A stretch of 64,000 nt of DNA from Microstegium vimineum (taxonomy: Eukaryota > Streptophyta > Magnoliopsida > Poales > Poaceae): contig CM039122.1 in NCBI GenBank assembly GCA_022036555.1, positions 54,076,693 to 54,140,692 of the forward strand, in the 5' to 3' direction. Every line of letters begins with the position of its first letter. Position 1 is the stretch's first letter. The notes under the pieces are model-generated. The model did no database searches and was not told the DNA's origin. It saw only the letters and a list, made by a program, of their open reading frames with translations. This document shows positions 11,094 through 22,900 of the stretch, in pieces. Both the position numbers and the translations under genes were made by a program.

Positions 11094-11742
11094 CAGCCAT
11101 CAATCAAGAGCTCATTCCTCTCTCTTAGATCAAAGTAAGAAAGAGATTGTTCAAACATGTGACATGGGAGTTACTTGTGATATTCTTGATGAATCATTTT
11201 ATGCTCCTATCATTGTTGCTCCCACTAACCCCTCTTGTAGCACTACGACTTCTACTTCATCTACTAGTGATGGTTTCACTTGTGATGCCTCACTAATGGT
11301 GGAAAATGAAACCCTCAAGAAGGAGGTTACAAAGCTCAATCACTCCTTAACTAAGGCTTATGGAGGTGAGGACCACTTGCTTATGTGCTTGGGTAGCCAA
11401 AGAGCTTCTCTCTACAAAGAGGGATTGGGCTATACCCCCAAGAAAGGCAAGGCCGCTTTTGTTTCTCACAAGACTCGTTTTGTGAAGAACACCGATAGTT
11501 ATTGCAAAAGTTACAAACAAGTTGGTCACAATAAGCAAGCATGCAAGAACAAGAAGGCTGAGCAAGACATATCCTCTATTAGAGTTGATTCATTATATGT
11601 TCTTTCTAAGGGTACTAATGGTGTTCATACCAAGTTTGTTGGTGCACCATGGATGGCTTTCAAGAAGTCCATTTGGGTACCAAAATCCTTGGTAACTAAC
11701 CTTGGAGGACCCAAGCAAGTTTGGGTACCTAAAAAGAATTGA
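11094..11742 (+). pseudogene. Copia gag, C-terminal remnant
   Basis: This encodes the gag C-terminal region, including a serine/threonine-rich stretch and a zinc-knuckle-like block ending in VGHNKQACKNKK. In the knuckle the second cysteine is replaced by tyrosine (CKSY), so metal binding is doubtful. The frame is continuous with the PRELI fragment upstream and ends at a TGA (11740-11742), followed by an in-frame TAG before the protease. Confidence 0.75.
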
Positions 11743-14700
11743 TCTCTCTTGTAGGTCAATTACAAAGCCGGAGGGAGGCATTGGGTGCTTGATAGTGGGT
11801 GCACTCAATACATGACCGGAGATGGAAGAATGTTCAACTCAATCAACCAAGATAGTGATCATGGCTTCGATAGTATAACTTTTGGTGACAATGGCAAAGG
11901 CAAGGTGAAAGGGCTTGAAAAGATTGCTATCTCCAATGATCTGAGCATTAGCAATGTGCTTATAGTTGAAAGGCTTGAGTTCAACTTATTGTCGGTGGTA
12001 CAATTGTGTGATCTCGGTTTCAAGTGCATATTTGGAGTAGAGGATGTAGAAATCATAAGTGTGGATGGGTCAAACATGATCTTCAAGGGATTTCAGTATG
12101 AGAACCATTATCTTGTGGATTTCAATGCTAGTGAGACTCAACTCTCAACATGTCTCATCACCAAATCTAGCATGGGTTGGCTATGGCATAGAAGGCTTGG
12201 ACATGTTGGTATGAAGCAATTGAACAAACTAGTCAAGCATGATCTTGTGAGAGGCTTGAAAGATGTCTCATTTGAGAAGGACAAGATATGTAGTGCATGT
12301 CAAGCCGGAAAGCAAGTTGGCAACACTCATCCAAAGAAGAGCATCATGAGTACAAGCAAAGCATTTGAATTATTGCACATGGATCTCTTTGGACCAACTA
12401 CATATGCAAGCATTGGTGGAAACAAGTATGAATTTGTGATAGTTGATGACTTCACAAGATACACATGGGTATTCTTCTTGAGTGACAAGGGTGACACATT
12501 TTATATCTTCAAGTCATTTGTCAAGAGGTGCCAAAATAAATTTGAAACAACTATCAAGAGAGTTAGAAGTGACAACGGGAGTAAGTTCAAGAACACAAGA
12601 GTTGATGAACTTTGTGATGACTTTGGAATCAATCATCAATTCTCTCCAAAGTACACTCCTCAATCCAATGGGATAGTTGAAAGAAAGAATAGAACTTTGA
12701 TTGACATGACAAGATCAATGCTAAGTGAGTACAATGTTAGTCATTCCTTTTGGGCCGAAGCTATCAACACGGCTTGCTACTCTGGCAACCGTCTCTATTG
12801 TCATGGAATGCTTGAGAAGACTCCATATGACCTATTGAATGGAACAAAGCCAAACATTGCTTACTTTCGGGTATTTGGGTGCAAATGCTATATATTGAAG
12901 AAAGACACAGGACTAAGCAAGTTTGAAAAGAAATGTGATGAAGGATTTCTACTTGGTTACTCTACATCTAGTAAGGCTTATAGAGTTTGGAACTTCTCGA
13001 GTGGAATTCTTGAGGAAGTGCATGATGTGGAATTTGATGAAACACAAGGCTCTAAAGATGAACAAGAAAATTTGGATGATGTGAGAGGTGACAAATTGAT
13101 CAATGCAATGAAAGATATGGATATTGGTGACATAAGACCAAGACAAGTGCGAGATGAAGATGAAGATCAAGTGACCATTCCCTTACAATAAGAATCTAGT
13201 GGCTCTCCAACTCAAGCTCAAGTTCAAGATCAACAAGAGGCTAGTCCATCATTATCTCAACCGAATGCTCAAGATTCTCACATGCAAGTGCTCCAACCTA
13301 CCAATATTGCAAGAGACCATCCTCTAGATCAAGTTATTGGAGGCATTCAAAGTGGTGTTCAAACAAGATCAAGATTGACTTCATTTTGTGAGCATTACTC
13401 TTTTGTCTCATCATTTTAGCCAACCAAGATTGATGAAGCTTTGAAGGATCTGGATTGGATAAATGTTATGCATGAAGAACTTAACAACTTCACAAGAAAT
13501 CAAGTTTGGGAACTAGTGGATAGACCAAGAAATCACAATGTCATTGGAACCAAATGGGTATTCAAGAACAAGCAAGATCAAGATGGAATAGTGGTGAGAA
13601 AAAAACAAGACTAGTTGCACAAGGGTACACTCAAGTAGAGAGTCTTGACTTTGGAGAAACATATGCTCCGGTGGCAAGATTAGAGACAATAAGGATTCTA
13701 TTAGCCTATGCTTGTGCACATAACATCAAGTTATAACAAATGGATGTCAAGAGTGCATTCTTGAATGGGTATATCAATGAGGAGGTATATGTTGAACAAC
13801 CACCCGGATTTGAAGATACAAAGAAGCTCGACCATGTATTCAAGCTCAAGAAGGCTCTTTATGGATTGAAGCAAGCACCTAGAGCATGGTATGAGAGGTT
13901 GAGAAGCTTTCTCCTCTCTAAGGGATTTAAGATTGGATTGGTTGACACCACCCTATTCACAAAGAAGATTGGAAGTGATTTGTTTGTCTTACAAATCTAT
14001 GTGGATGACATTATCTTTGGATCTACAAATCAAGAATTTTGTGAAGAGTTTGGTGAAATGATGGCAAATGAATTTGAGATGTCCATGATTGGTGAACTTA
14101 GTTACTTCCTTGGACTTCAAATCAAGCAAATGAAGAATGACACATTTGTGAGTCAAGGCAAGTACATCAAGGACATGATGAAGAAGTTTGGATTAGAAGA
14201 GGCTAAAGGCATTAGTACTCCCATGGGGACTAATGGACACTTGGATAATGATACAAGTGGCATGATGGTGGATCAAACACTCTATCGGTCAATGATTGGA
14301 AGTTTACTCTATGTGACCGCATCAAGATCGGATGTCATGTTTAGTGTATGCATGTGTGCAAAATTTCAAGCATCTCCTAGAGAGAGTCATGTGAAGGCCA
14401 CAAAGAGAATATTGAGATATCTAAAGCATACACAAGATGTTGGACTATGCTTTCCCAAGGGGTCAAGGTTTGAACTAGTTGGATATTCGGACTCCGATTA
14501 TGCGGGATGCAAAGTTGATAGGAAGAGCACTAGTGGAACATGTCAACTATTAGGAAGATCACTAGTCTCATGGTCATCCAAGAAGCAAAATAGTGTGGCA
14601 CTCTCTACCGCCAAAGCCGAATATATTAGTGCGGGGAGTTGTTGTGCACAACTATTATGGATGAAGGCCACCTTGAATGATTATGGAATCAAGTTCAAGA

Positions 14701-14951
14701 AGGTTCCCTTGCTATGTGACAATGAAAGTACGGTGAAACTTACAAGCAATCCCATCCAACACTCTAAAACCAAGCATATAGATGTGAGACACCATTTCAT
14801 AAGAGATCATCAACAAAAGGGTGACATTTTCATTAACAATGTGGGCACCGATGATCAATTAGCCGACATTTTCACCAAGCCACTTGATGAGAAGAGGTTT
14901 TGCAAGTTAAGGAATGAGTTGAATATCTTGGATTTCTCCAACATGAGCTGA
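11743..14951 (+). pseudogene. Copia pol (protease-integrase-RT-RNase H), broken
   Basis: The aspartic protease motif is DSGC at about 11788. The integrase has the HHCC-type region (LWHRRLGHVG ... CSACQAGK) and core segments with HMDLFGPT, RSDNGSKF and VERKNRT. The reverse transcriptase has QMDVKSAFLNG and YVDD. The RNase H has YSDSDYAG and KAEYISA, and pol ends with a stop at 14949-14951. Breaks are a stop at 13189-13191, a stop near 13418, a frame change near 13600 and a stop at about 13734. No intact polyprotein can be made. Confidence 0.9.
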
Positions 14952-16012
14952 TGTACCCCACTTATGACATGCCTCTACTCCAAAATAGCAAGGTACAATT
15001 GATTAACATATGCATTCATCCTTTGCTAGACTTGTGTAGAGCATATAGGCATCTTCTCTCTTTAAATTAGGCTCATTCATGAAAATCAAATGATTTCTAT
15101 GGATATATGGTATCACTATAGCTTCTATGAGTTCTTTGATCTAGTGGTGGCATATGAAATGTTGATAAGTTTGCAACCTCACATGTTTAGACTAGAATGC
15201 TTATTCTTGTGCTTAACCAACATGGTCAAGATAACCATTGCAAGATGTGTGAAGAAGCTTGTCCATGGTTTAAAACCGTGTTAAGTATATAGGACAAGTG
15301 ATCTAGGTTAAACTATAAAAGTTTATTCACCCCACTCTCTTTCTAAATTGACTTGATAAATAAATCCTCCTAAGTATCCTCAAGTGATACATGTTACTAC
15401 AAGGTTTCCTTTGTGGTAATGTGTGACAAAGGGGGAGAAATATGATAAAATGATAGTGCCTTGGTAAAGGGGGAGAAAATAGAAATAGGGGAAGAAATAG
15501 GATTTTGAACATTGAAAAATTAAAAATTAAGCACACAAGTAGGGGGGCAATCCTATGAACAAGTTGTTGCATTTGGATGTGCATTCACACATATGTTTGC
15601 TTGCATTGTACTTCAATTAAATATGACTTGCTTGTGTGGTACATGTCTAGTATAATCTTGATTGATGAATTGATCACTAGCATGTATAGAAGTTAGCTAG
15701 ATCCTTAGAATATCTTGTGTATATCCAATTGGTATCGAGCTAACCATGTTGCTAAGGAAGGTATGATTGGCGCACTTCGAATGGTATCACGCTTCAAAGG
15801 TCCATTTCTTATACCTTAGCATCATGTCATAGTTTGCAAGTATTTTACCCCTCCCAAAAGTCTATCTAAGCATATGTGCAAAACTTTGACTCATAATCAT
15901 AAGAAGTGCACATATGTAGGGGAATAAAACACTTTCAAACATGTTGTGAATTCAAAATCATATTTTATATCATTTATATCGGGTTGTCATCAAATACCAA
16001 AAAGGGGGAGAT
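14952..16012 (+). other. Retroelement 3' non-coding region with polypurine tract
   Basis: This lies between the pol stop and the 3' LTR. It contains several GGGGGAGA-type purine runs (for example near 15430 and 15470) and the final polypurine tract at 15999-16010. No env-like ORF with a recognisable domain is seen; ORFs are under 90 codons. Confidence 0.6.
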
Positions 16013-16469
16013 TGAGAGATCTCTAGTGTTTTGGATAATTGATGAAACCTAAAGTACTAACCTAGCTCTAAGTGATTGAGTAGGTATAGTACACTCATTG
16101 AAGATGATGACAAGTGGTGGAGCAAGCAAAGGTGATGGAGACCTAGAGCTCACACTTGAAGAAGAAGGAGAATGGAAAGACCCTAAGCTAAACAAGACAA
16201 AGATATATGTTAGGGCTTATGTTTTGGTGATCAAGACACCAAGTGGGTGTGATCACATTTAGGTTAGACAACTGTACTATTAAGAGGGGGAAATGCAAAA
16301 GTGATTGCAGTTTGTCAAGTGACACTAGGTGTTATCTATATTGCATGAGCATTTAGGACCTAGTGACATACACCCTGCTAAATGACAAGTGAAACATGCC
16401 AAGACAAGCTCACCAAGGTGGATACTTAGTGCTTGGCAACTTAGAGCAAAGGTGGAAGAAGCAGAGACG

Positions 16470-16930
16470 CACAGAGGGCGTCGGACGCTGAAGAAAAGGG
16501 CGTCGGACGCTGTCCGACGCAACGGACGATGACGTCGGACGCTGGGACTGTGAACTCCGAGCGTCCGTCGGCCACAGAGAAGCTCCAGAAGAAAACTCAA
16601 AGTGCGTCGGACGCTGAGGTGCAGCGTCCGTCGGATCGACGGAGCGTCCGGAAATATTTTCTCGGAATATTTTCAGAAACCCGAGAGCGAGGAGTTCGCG
16701 CCGGACGCTGAGGCGCAACGTCCGTCCCAAAACATCGGAGCGTCCATCGGGCTTCCAGAGAGCTCTGCAGAGGAGCAGTTTGAAGAAAGGTGTCGGACAC
16801 TGGAGGTCAAGCGTCGGACGCTGGCGACGGAGCGTCCGTCGCCCATGAAGCAGCCCAACGGCTAGTTCTGACAGTGCGTCGGACGCTGGCGACGGAGCGT
16901 CCGTCGCCCCCGTGAAGAGCGTTCGTCGCC
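16470..16930. repeat. CpG-rich palindromic repeat cluster in LTR
   Basis: Units of the form GCGTCGGACGCTG and their inverse GAGCGTCCGTCG alternate many times, in near-identical sense/antisense pairs such as GGACGCTGGCGACGGAGCGT. Sirevirus LTRs are known for CpG-rich palindromic clusters upstream of the core promoter. Confidence 0.85.
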
Positions 16931-16969
16931 AACTTAACAGAACAACGACTAGTGGACTTTGAAGGGGTC

Positions 16970-16977
16970 TATAAATA
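16970..16977 (+). promoter_or_regulatory. TATA box of the LTR promoter
   Basis: TATAAATA lies about 40 bp downstream of the CpG-rich repeat cluster and before a short GC-containing leader. This is the expected layout of an LTR core promoter. Confidence 0.65.
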
Positions 16978-17827
16978 TGTGTTGGCCGGCTAGGGGATCT
17001 CTCTCTCGCACATTTGAACATCTTGAGACTCCTTTAAGCTAAGCAAACTCCCTTCCACTCATCTCCATGCTTGGTTAGTGAAAACCAAATAGAGATTGAG
17101 TGATCCAAGTGCATCTCGCATATAGCTTGCATCTAATGGCACTTGGGAGGCGTTCTCACTGCGGATTTCTTGTTGCTCTTGGTGATTGCCATCACCTAGA
17201 CGGTTTGGAGCAGCGGTGGTAGATCGAGAAGCTTGGTGATTGTGCTTCGTCGACTACAAGTTGATTGTGAGGGGTTCTTGTGCCTTCCCCGCGGGAGATC
17301 GCAAAGGTAACTCTAGTGGATTGCTCGTGGCGTTTCAATAGCCTCATCTTGTGTTGGTTGTGCGGCACCCGGTGACGGGTTTGGCGTGTGAGGCCGATTA
17401 GCGTGTGAATCTCCAAGTGAGTGTCTTGCCACAACGGGGACTAGCTAGTTGGCAAACTAGTGAACCTCGGAAGAAAATCAAGTGTCAACCATTGTCTCTT
17501 GGGATTGATTGATTTCATTGGTATTCACTTGATTGGTTCATCCCCTACTACTCTACGGCGGTATAATCACATTTTCCATCTTTGCATTACCTTATTCATA
17601 TTTGTCCTAGTATATTAGGTTGTGCCTTGAGGACTACTAGAATTGAGTAGGAATTGTGTAATCCTAGAGCTTATTAGGATAGAAATTGTGGTTAGGTGGC
17701 TTTGCATTCCCTAGTAGCCTAGTGCAAGTTTAGCTTCACTTCTTAGTTATCTAACTTGTTGTTGAGTTTGTTTTTAGTTTTTAAATTAGGCTATTCACCT
17801 CCTCTAACCATCACTTAGGACCTTTCA

Positions 17828-18903
17828 ATGGGGCGGCAGCTTCGCATTCCAGCATCTCCTGGAACGGCTAGGCCGGCGGCATCACGCGTCTGCTGACGGC
17901 GGGGCACGGTCTTGGAGGTGGTCGCTGCTGATGGAGCGGGGCTGCTGCTTGATGGTGTATGGTCAACTCCCCCACGACGCATCTGCAACTTAGGTATATA
18001 TGATTTTCTCATCTGTTCTTGGCCGGATATCCTCTTTCTTTAGACTCCGTCTTTGATTTATTTCACTGCTATGATTTTTGCGATGTGCTGATGTGTCTAG
18101 AAATCACTTGGTGCTGCCCACAATCTGTGAGGGTTTGCGTCCAATGATCCATCCGAAGGTATACCAGTAGAAATTAATGTTGGTTTATATCTGAAAATGT
18201 TAGCATCATTTGATTATTCAAACTTTGGTCTTTAGCAAATGACATATATATGAAAACGTTAGCATCATTCAATTTGATTATTCAGCCTTGAAGTGACAAT
18301 ACTTACGCTCAGAGTCGAGATATCTTTCTACCTGTATCTGCAGGCTAATGTGAGAAACTTTCAGTTTCTTTATTCTCAGTGATAAGAGCTTTTTTCTGAA
18401 TTTAAGACTGTTAATTGGATTTGAGCTTGTACTTGAAGGTATGTTGTAGACATTTGGGTATGTTGTATCGCTGATTCAAAAATCTTTCAAGGTATTCTCA
18501 GATGTAGTAGGTATGCTCAAAGATCTAACATTTGATACTTCTCAACATTTTCCAGGTCAGATAGAAGGAACAAGTAGCTTTCCAGTAAGGGCGCCACCGC
18601 TCTAATATGGGGGGTGTCGCCGCAGATGAGGTGCGAGCGGAAGAAGGATCGCGTCGAGGTCAACCCCGAGCTTCTCGCCGCCGTATGTAGGTAAGCAAAA
18701 TGCACATTTCCCAGGGTTGCACATTTGTGCTTCAACTAGCTCAAGTGCCCTCTGTTTGATGCTGGCATTTGTCTCCTAGAATAGCCGTAATGCTGTCAAA
18801 TATGTGTTCGTTCGCATACATGATTTAGGAATTTCCTGATGATGTTGCTATTTGCGAGCACACTCTGTTAAGTGATTTATCCCTTACTAGGCCTTAAAAT
18901 TGA
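17828..18903. other. Unassigned region right of the LTR, possible exon fragments
   Basis: GC-rich sequence directly after the LTR keeps a frame reading FAFQHLLERLGRRHHAS for about 50 codons. It might be the displaced rest of the broken PRELI gene, but I cannot establish homology. At 18622-18690 a possible exon reads MRCERKKDRVEVNPELLAAV between an AG and a GTAAGC donor-like site. No domain is recognised. Confidence 0.35.
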
Positions 18904-19935
18904 GAGAAATTGATTATTATAGGACTCTAAAGCGTTTGTTTGATGATAAAAGAGATTAAAAAAGAAATATAATGTTATTTAACAATTATCATAAGTTGAA
19001 CTCTAAACAATTATCATAAGCTCTAATAACATTATATTTCTTTTTTAATCTCTTTTATCATCTAAAAATACATGTATTTTTCATATGGACCATATTACCC
19101 CTTATCTAATATCTTTCATCTACTACGTATGTTTTTACGAGACCTGCTCTTACGTGAGGCTCTACGACGCGTGAACGCCGCTTCCCGCCGCCTGCCGTCC
19201 GCCATCGACCGTCAGCCCTTGTTCCCTCCTCCACGCCAGCGATCTACCCTCCATGGATGAAGAACCTCCAACCGAAGATGTGGACGACAACTAACAAGGC
19301 GGCATCGTGCTGGCCATGACGGCGGCGACAGGAGGTGGACAAAGTTGGCCATGGCGGTGCTGTCGGAGCTGTGCACGTGCGCGGACGGCCGCGCGGCCGT
19401 GGCGGCGCACCTGGCGGGCGTTGCCGTGGTGGCACGGCAGCCCGCCGACCCCTGCGCCGTGTGCGTGCGCGGACGGCCGCGCGGCCGTGGCGGCGCACCC
19501 GGCGGGCGTAGCCGTGGTGGCACGGCAGCGGCTGCTGCGCGTGTCCGCAGCTGCCGACCCCTGCGCCGTGCACGTGCTGGCGGCCGTGGCGGCGCACCCG
19601 GCGGGCGTCGCCGTGGTGGCACGGCAGCGGCTGCTGCGCGTGTCCGCAGCCGCCGACCCCTGCGCCGTGCGCGTGCTGGCGGCCGTGGGCGGTGGGCGGT
19701 CGGGCGGCCTCCCCAGGCCTCGTAACAACGTAGTAGATGAAAGATATTAGATAAGAGGTAATATGGTCCATATGAAAAATACATGTATTTTTAGATGATA
19801 AAGGAGATTAAAAAAGAAACATAATGTCATTAGAGCTTATGATAATCGTTTAGAGTCCTATTTTGGAGAAACAAACGTTGGGAAGTCTATTACAGAGAAA
19901 CCTAACGTTTAGAGTCCTATAATTGTCAATTTCTC
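18904..19935. mobile_element. Mutator-like element (Pack-MULE) carrying a U-box/ARM gene piece
   Basis: The two ends are long inverted repeats of about 200 bp: left 18904 to about 19127, right about 19726-19935. Both ends start with GAGAAATTGA and share blocks such as TATAGGACTCTAAA, AAATACATGTATTTTTCATA and TGGACCATATTACC. Flanking 9-bp sequences TAAAATTGA and CAAAATTGG agree at 7 of 9 positions, as expected for an old Mutator target duplication. No transposase is present. The GC-rich interior holds captured coding DNA. Confidence 0.88.
19333..19715 (+). pseudogene. Captured U-box/armadillo E3 ligase fragment, tandemly repeated
   Basis: The plus strand encodes AMAVLSELCTCADGRAAVAA, then LAGVAVVARQ, then RLLRVSAAADPCAVRVLAAV. 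This matches the C-terminal armadillo repeat region of plant U-box E3 ligases (PUB22/23/24 type). The segment is repeated in tandem about three times with small length changes (unit starts near 19380, 19468 and 19580), and the frame changes between copies. It has no U-box and no intact ORF for a functional ligase. Confidence 0.75.
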
Positions 19936-22900
19936 CAAAATTGGTGGCAAAAGAAACTGGATTAATCCCTAAACTCAATTTTCTGGATTAGTGATGTCCA
20001 ATAAGATTTGCAATGTGCAATTGTACGGCATATTCCTTGGTTCAAGGTGCTTTCAGAAATCTCCTCCCACAGTTTTTTCATTCATTTTGCCACGAACCTG
20101 TATTAAACTATTAAGTTCCTCAGGTTTCCACGTGCTCTGTTTTGAAGATTTAACTGAAGTAGGAGCTGACTTGGGAGTCCTTACCCATTATGTCAGATAT
20201 TGCCAAGATTTTTGTTTGTTCCGACCATTGACACTTTGTCCAATTTTAACATATGTATGAGATTTCAATGACTCAAAAAATATAGAGCATATTTTCTCCC
20301 ATGCACAGAGTGTTTTGTGAGCATTGGCTCCTGAGATACACATCCTGCCCCTTGAAAGTTGAAAATACATCATTTCGTGTAACCTGAAACTGAAAGCTGA
20401 AGTTAACTTGAAACTAAGAACTGAAGTTACTTTGGTGGTTGTCTGATCTGCAACCTGGTCATTACAAGGTTTTTTTATTTACTGATTTCCCAACTTTTGA
20501 TATTACAACATGTTCAAAGCTTTTATTCTTTGGAAGGTTTTGTGTTTGTGAGTAAATCTGCTAATGTACCACCATGCTCCACGTGATCTCTACCTGATGG
20601 ATTTGTTCTAGCAATTGGTGTTAGTAACAAAGGGTATGCTGCTGCCGGGAAGGAGCCCGTATTCTCTCAGAGCTCTCCGGTGATCTCGAAGCCTGTGCTT
20701 GTTAGCGCCCACAAAATGAGACCGTGCGGGAGGCGGCCAAGGTGAGAATTCCAGAGTGCAAACTAGAAGTGCCGAAGAATTGATATTCCTGTGTGGCAGC
20801 ACATGTCTCTTATACATAGAATGTAGAAATACATGTTTTGTTATCATCGGTGATTCAGTTCTCCAAATGTGATGGCAACTGTAATTTTCATTGAAAAGAT
20901 TATTGGGACAGTAATAAACATGGACACCGTAACTGAGCTCTTGTATACTCTTTTTAGAGAGCAGGCTGACGGAAATATGTAACCACATCAGAATTTCTCA
21001 ACACAGTTCTTGTTTGTAAACGATGTCGTTCACTTGAGAAAGACAAGTTATATATATATGTATAACCAGTATAGACCTTTGCGCTGCAGAGGACAATTAA
21101 TTGAGTTGTAGTGTACTAGGCATTGGAATTATATTTGTGACAATTATGTTTGTCTGTGTGAATAGTGTCACATGAATTTCAAGTTTGCCTTGGATCTCTA
21201 AATTATGCTTTCACTGCTCAGTTTCGTGCCTGCTTGACAGGGAGATGTGAGACGTGAGTACCTCTTGTCCAACTCGCTCCAAGTGTATTTGTGCACCCCG
21301 GATCTCTAAATTTTTAGTGGACATTTTGACTAGCGATGAAAATGAATGTACAAATATTATGCCTGGAGATCTCAGAAATTTAGGTGCAAGGCTTTCAGGT
21401 ATGAACGATGTGGTAAAGCTCACTAGCACAAGGATGACAATTCTTTTTCTTGAAATGGTGTATTGACATATGAACATGATAATGATGCAATGAATTACAT
21501 ACTCTCTTAATTGTCTTCTTGTACTCGATTTATGTGACCAAATACCATCATAGTTTGGTAGTTTTGTTGTTTTTATGTGCATCCCTAAAATAAAATAAAG
21601 CCGTAGCGTTAGCACAGGCATAACTATCACAGTACTCCAACACGATAGCACGGCGTTGTTTAATGATTAGTCCGGTCTGGTGCGTCGTCCGTGGATCGTC
21701 CTTGTTTTGTTCATCGGTGTTGAACTAACGTGCACACAGGTATTCGAGACACATGCGGTGCGGGCATGGGGAGCAAAGAAAGGTGCGCTCAACAGAAACC
21801 ATACTGAATTAGTACTGTATTTCCTGATCATGGGAAGTTTTGATAATAAAAAATCGTGGGAGAATAGAAACGTGTCGAGGAGAGTACTACAGGCGAGTCG
21901 GTTTCCAGCCGTCTCCGCGCGCACGGCATGCAGGTTAGTTTAAGGGCAGAACCGCGGAAGGAGTTGGAAACAGCGCGTAGAAGGATCATGTATGGTGGTG
22001 GCAGCCGTATCAGAATACGCCAGCTGCTGCAACGCTATCTGCAGATCCGTCAATGGCCATTCCTATCATTATTTCGGTTAGACGGTTACCCACGCGATCT
22101 CCCAGTCCCAGGTCCAAATCAAAACGATTAAAAAAAATGGTCAGCTGTACTCAGCTCCAATCGATCGCAAAAACTCCGGCATGTACACAGGGTACAGCAC
22201 CCAACCCAATGGGCAACCGTGAGCAACATGTGCTGCAGAATTATTTTTGTTTTTAGAAAAGCCTGCGAATGTAATGTTGGTCGGGGCTAGACTCATGGCT
22301 CCTGGGTTATAGCCTACCGGCCCGGACGCTGTTTGTACGAGATGTTTAACTCGTAGGCGGAGGTCCACGTCCTAGAAACACAACACTTTACGAGTAATAA
22401 TTGGCAGAAAGCAGTGCAAGTTCTGTTGTACTATACCGCTGCAAGCATACTGTTCTATCTGGTATTCTGGCTCTTGTTTTTCTGGTACAGCTGCACTTTT
22501 TTTTTTGTGAAAAATGAAAAAGAAAAAGGAAAAGACATGCAACAGATGCGCATGCGGCCGAATTCGGGCCCAAAGTCTGGGATGAGTCCGTCGAAACGTC
22601 TGCAAGGCCTAGCTTTACTAGTAACCCCTGGATGGATCGCATGTTGTCGTGATGGGAAATGTGAAAGCCCAAAGCTCATCACGCTCATGCATGCGGCCCA
22701 AACATGTCCCGCGCTAATATCATAGGGTGTCTCAAATCAAAAGCGGAAAAAGTTGAAGACGATTCGTCAGACGCGGGAGCGGTTCAGGCGTCAGATTCAG
22801 AGAGGGCCACAGTAATGCCTGAGGTCGTGACTAGTAGTATGGTTAGTTGACTGCCTTCGGCCAATTAGCGAAGAGTAAGGTGATTGTGAGCTTGAGAAGA

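Larger units (their letters stand above)
11094..17827 (+). mobile_element. 5'-truncated Sirevirus-like Ty1-copia retrotransposon
   Basis: The order gag remnant, protease, integrase, RT, RNase H identifies a copia-class element. A long 3' region and an LTR ending in a CTATTCACCTCCTCTAACC-type block, with a CpG-rich interior, resemble grass Sireviruses. The polypurine tract AAAAAGGGGGAG (15999-16010) precedes the 3' LTR. No 5' LTR, primer-binding site or first part of gag is present: the element begins abruptly inside gag after the PRELI fragment. No target duplication can be tested because the left end is missing. Several stops and at least one frameshift show it is inactive. Confidence 0.85.
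16013..17827 (+). repeat. 3' LTR of the copia element
   Basis: The LTR starts TGAGAG just after the polypurine tract and ends CTTTCA, giving short inverted TG...CA ends and a length of about 1.8 kb. A dense CpG-rich cluster of short palindromic units lies at about 16470-16930. It is followed by a TATA box and a transcribed-looking R/U5 region. There is no matching 5' LTR in the window. Confidence 0.75.

Noticed and set aside
19212..19784. Large minus-strand ORF (190 codons) in the Pack-MULE
   Set aside because: It is the antisense reading of the repeated U-box/ARM cargo and has no domain.
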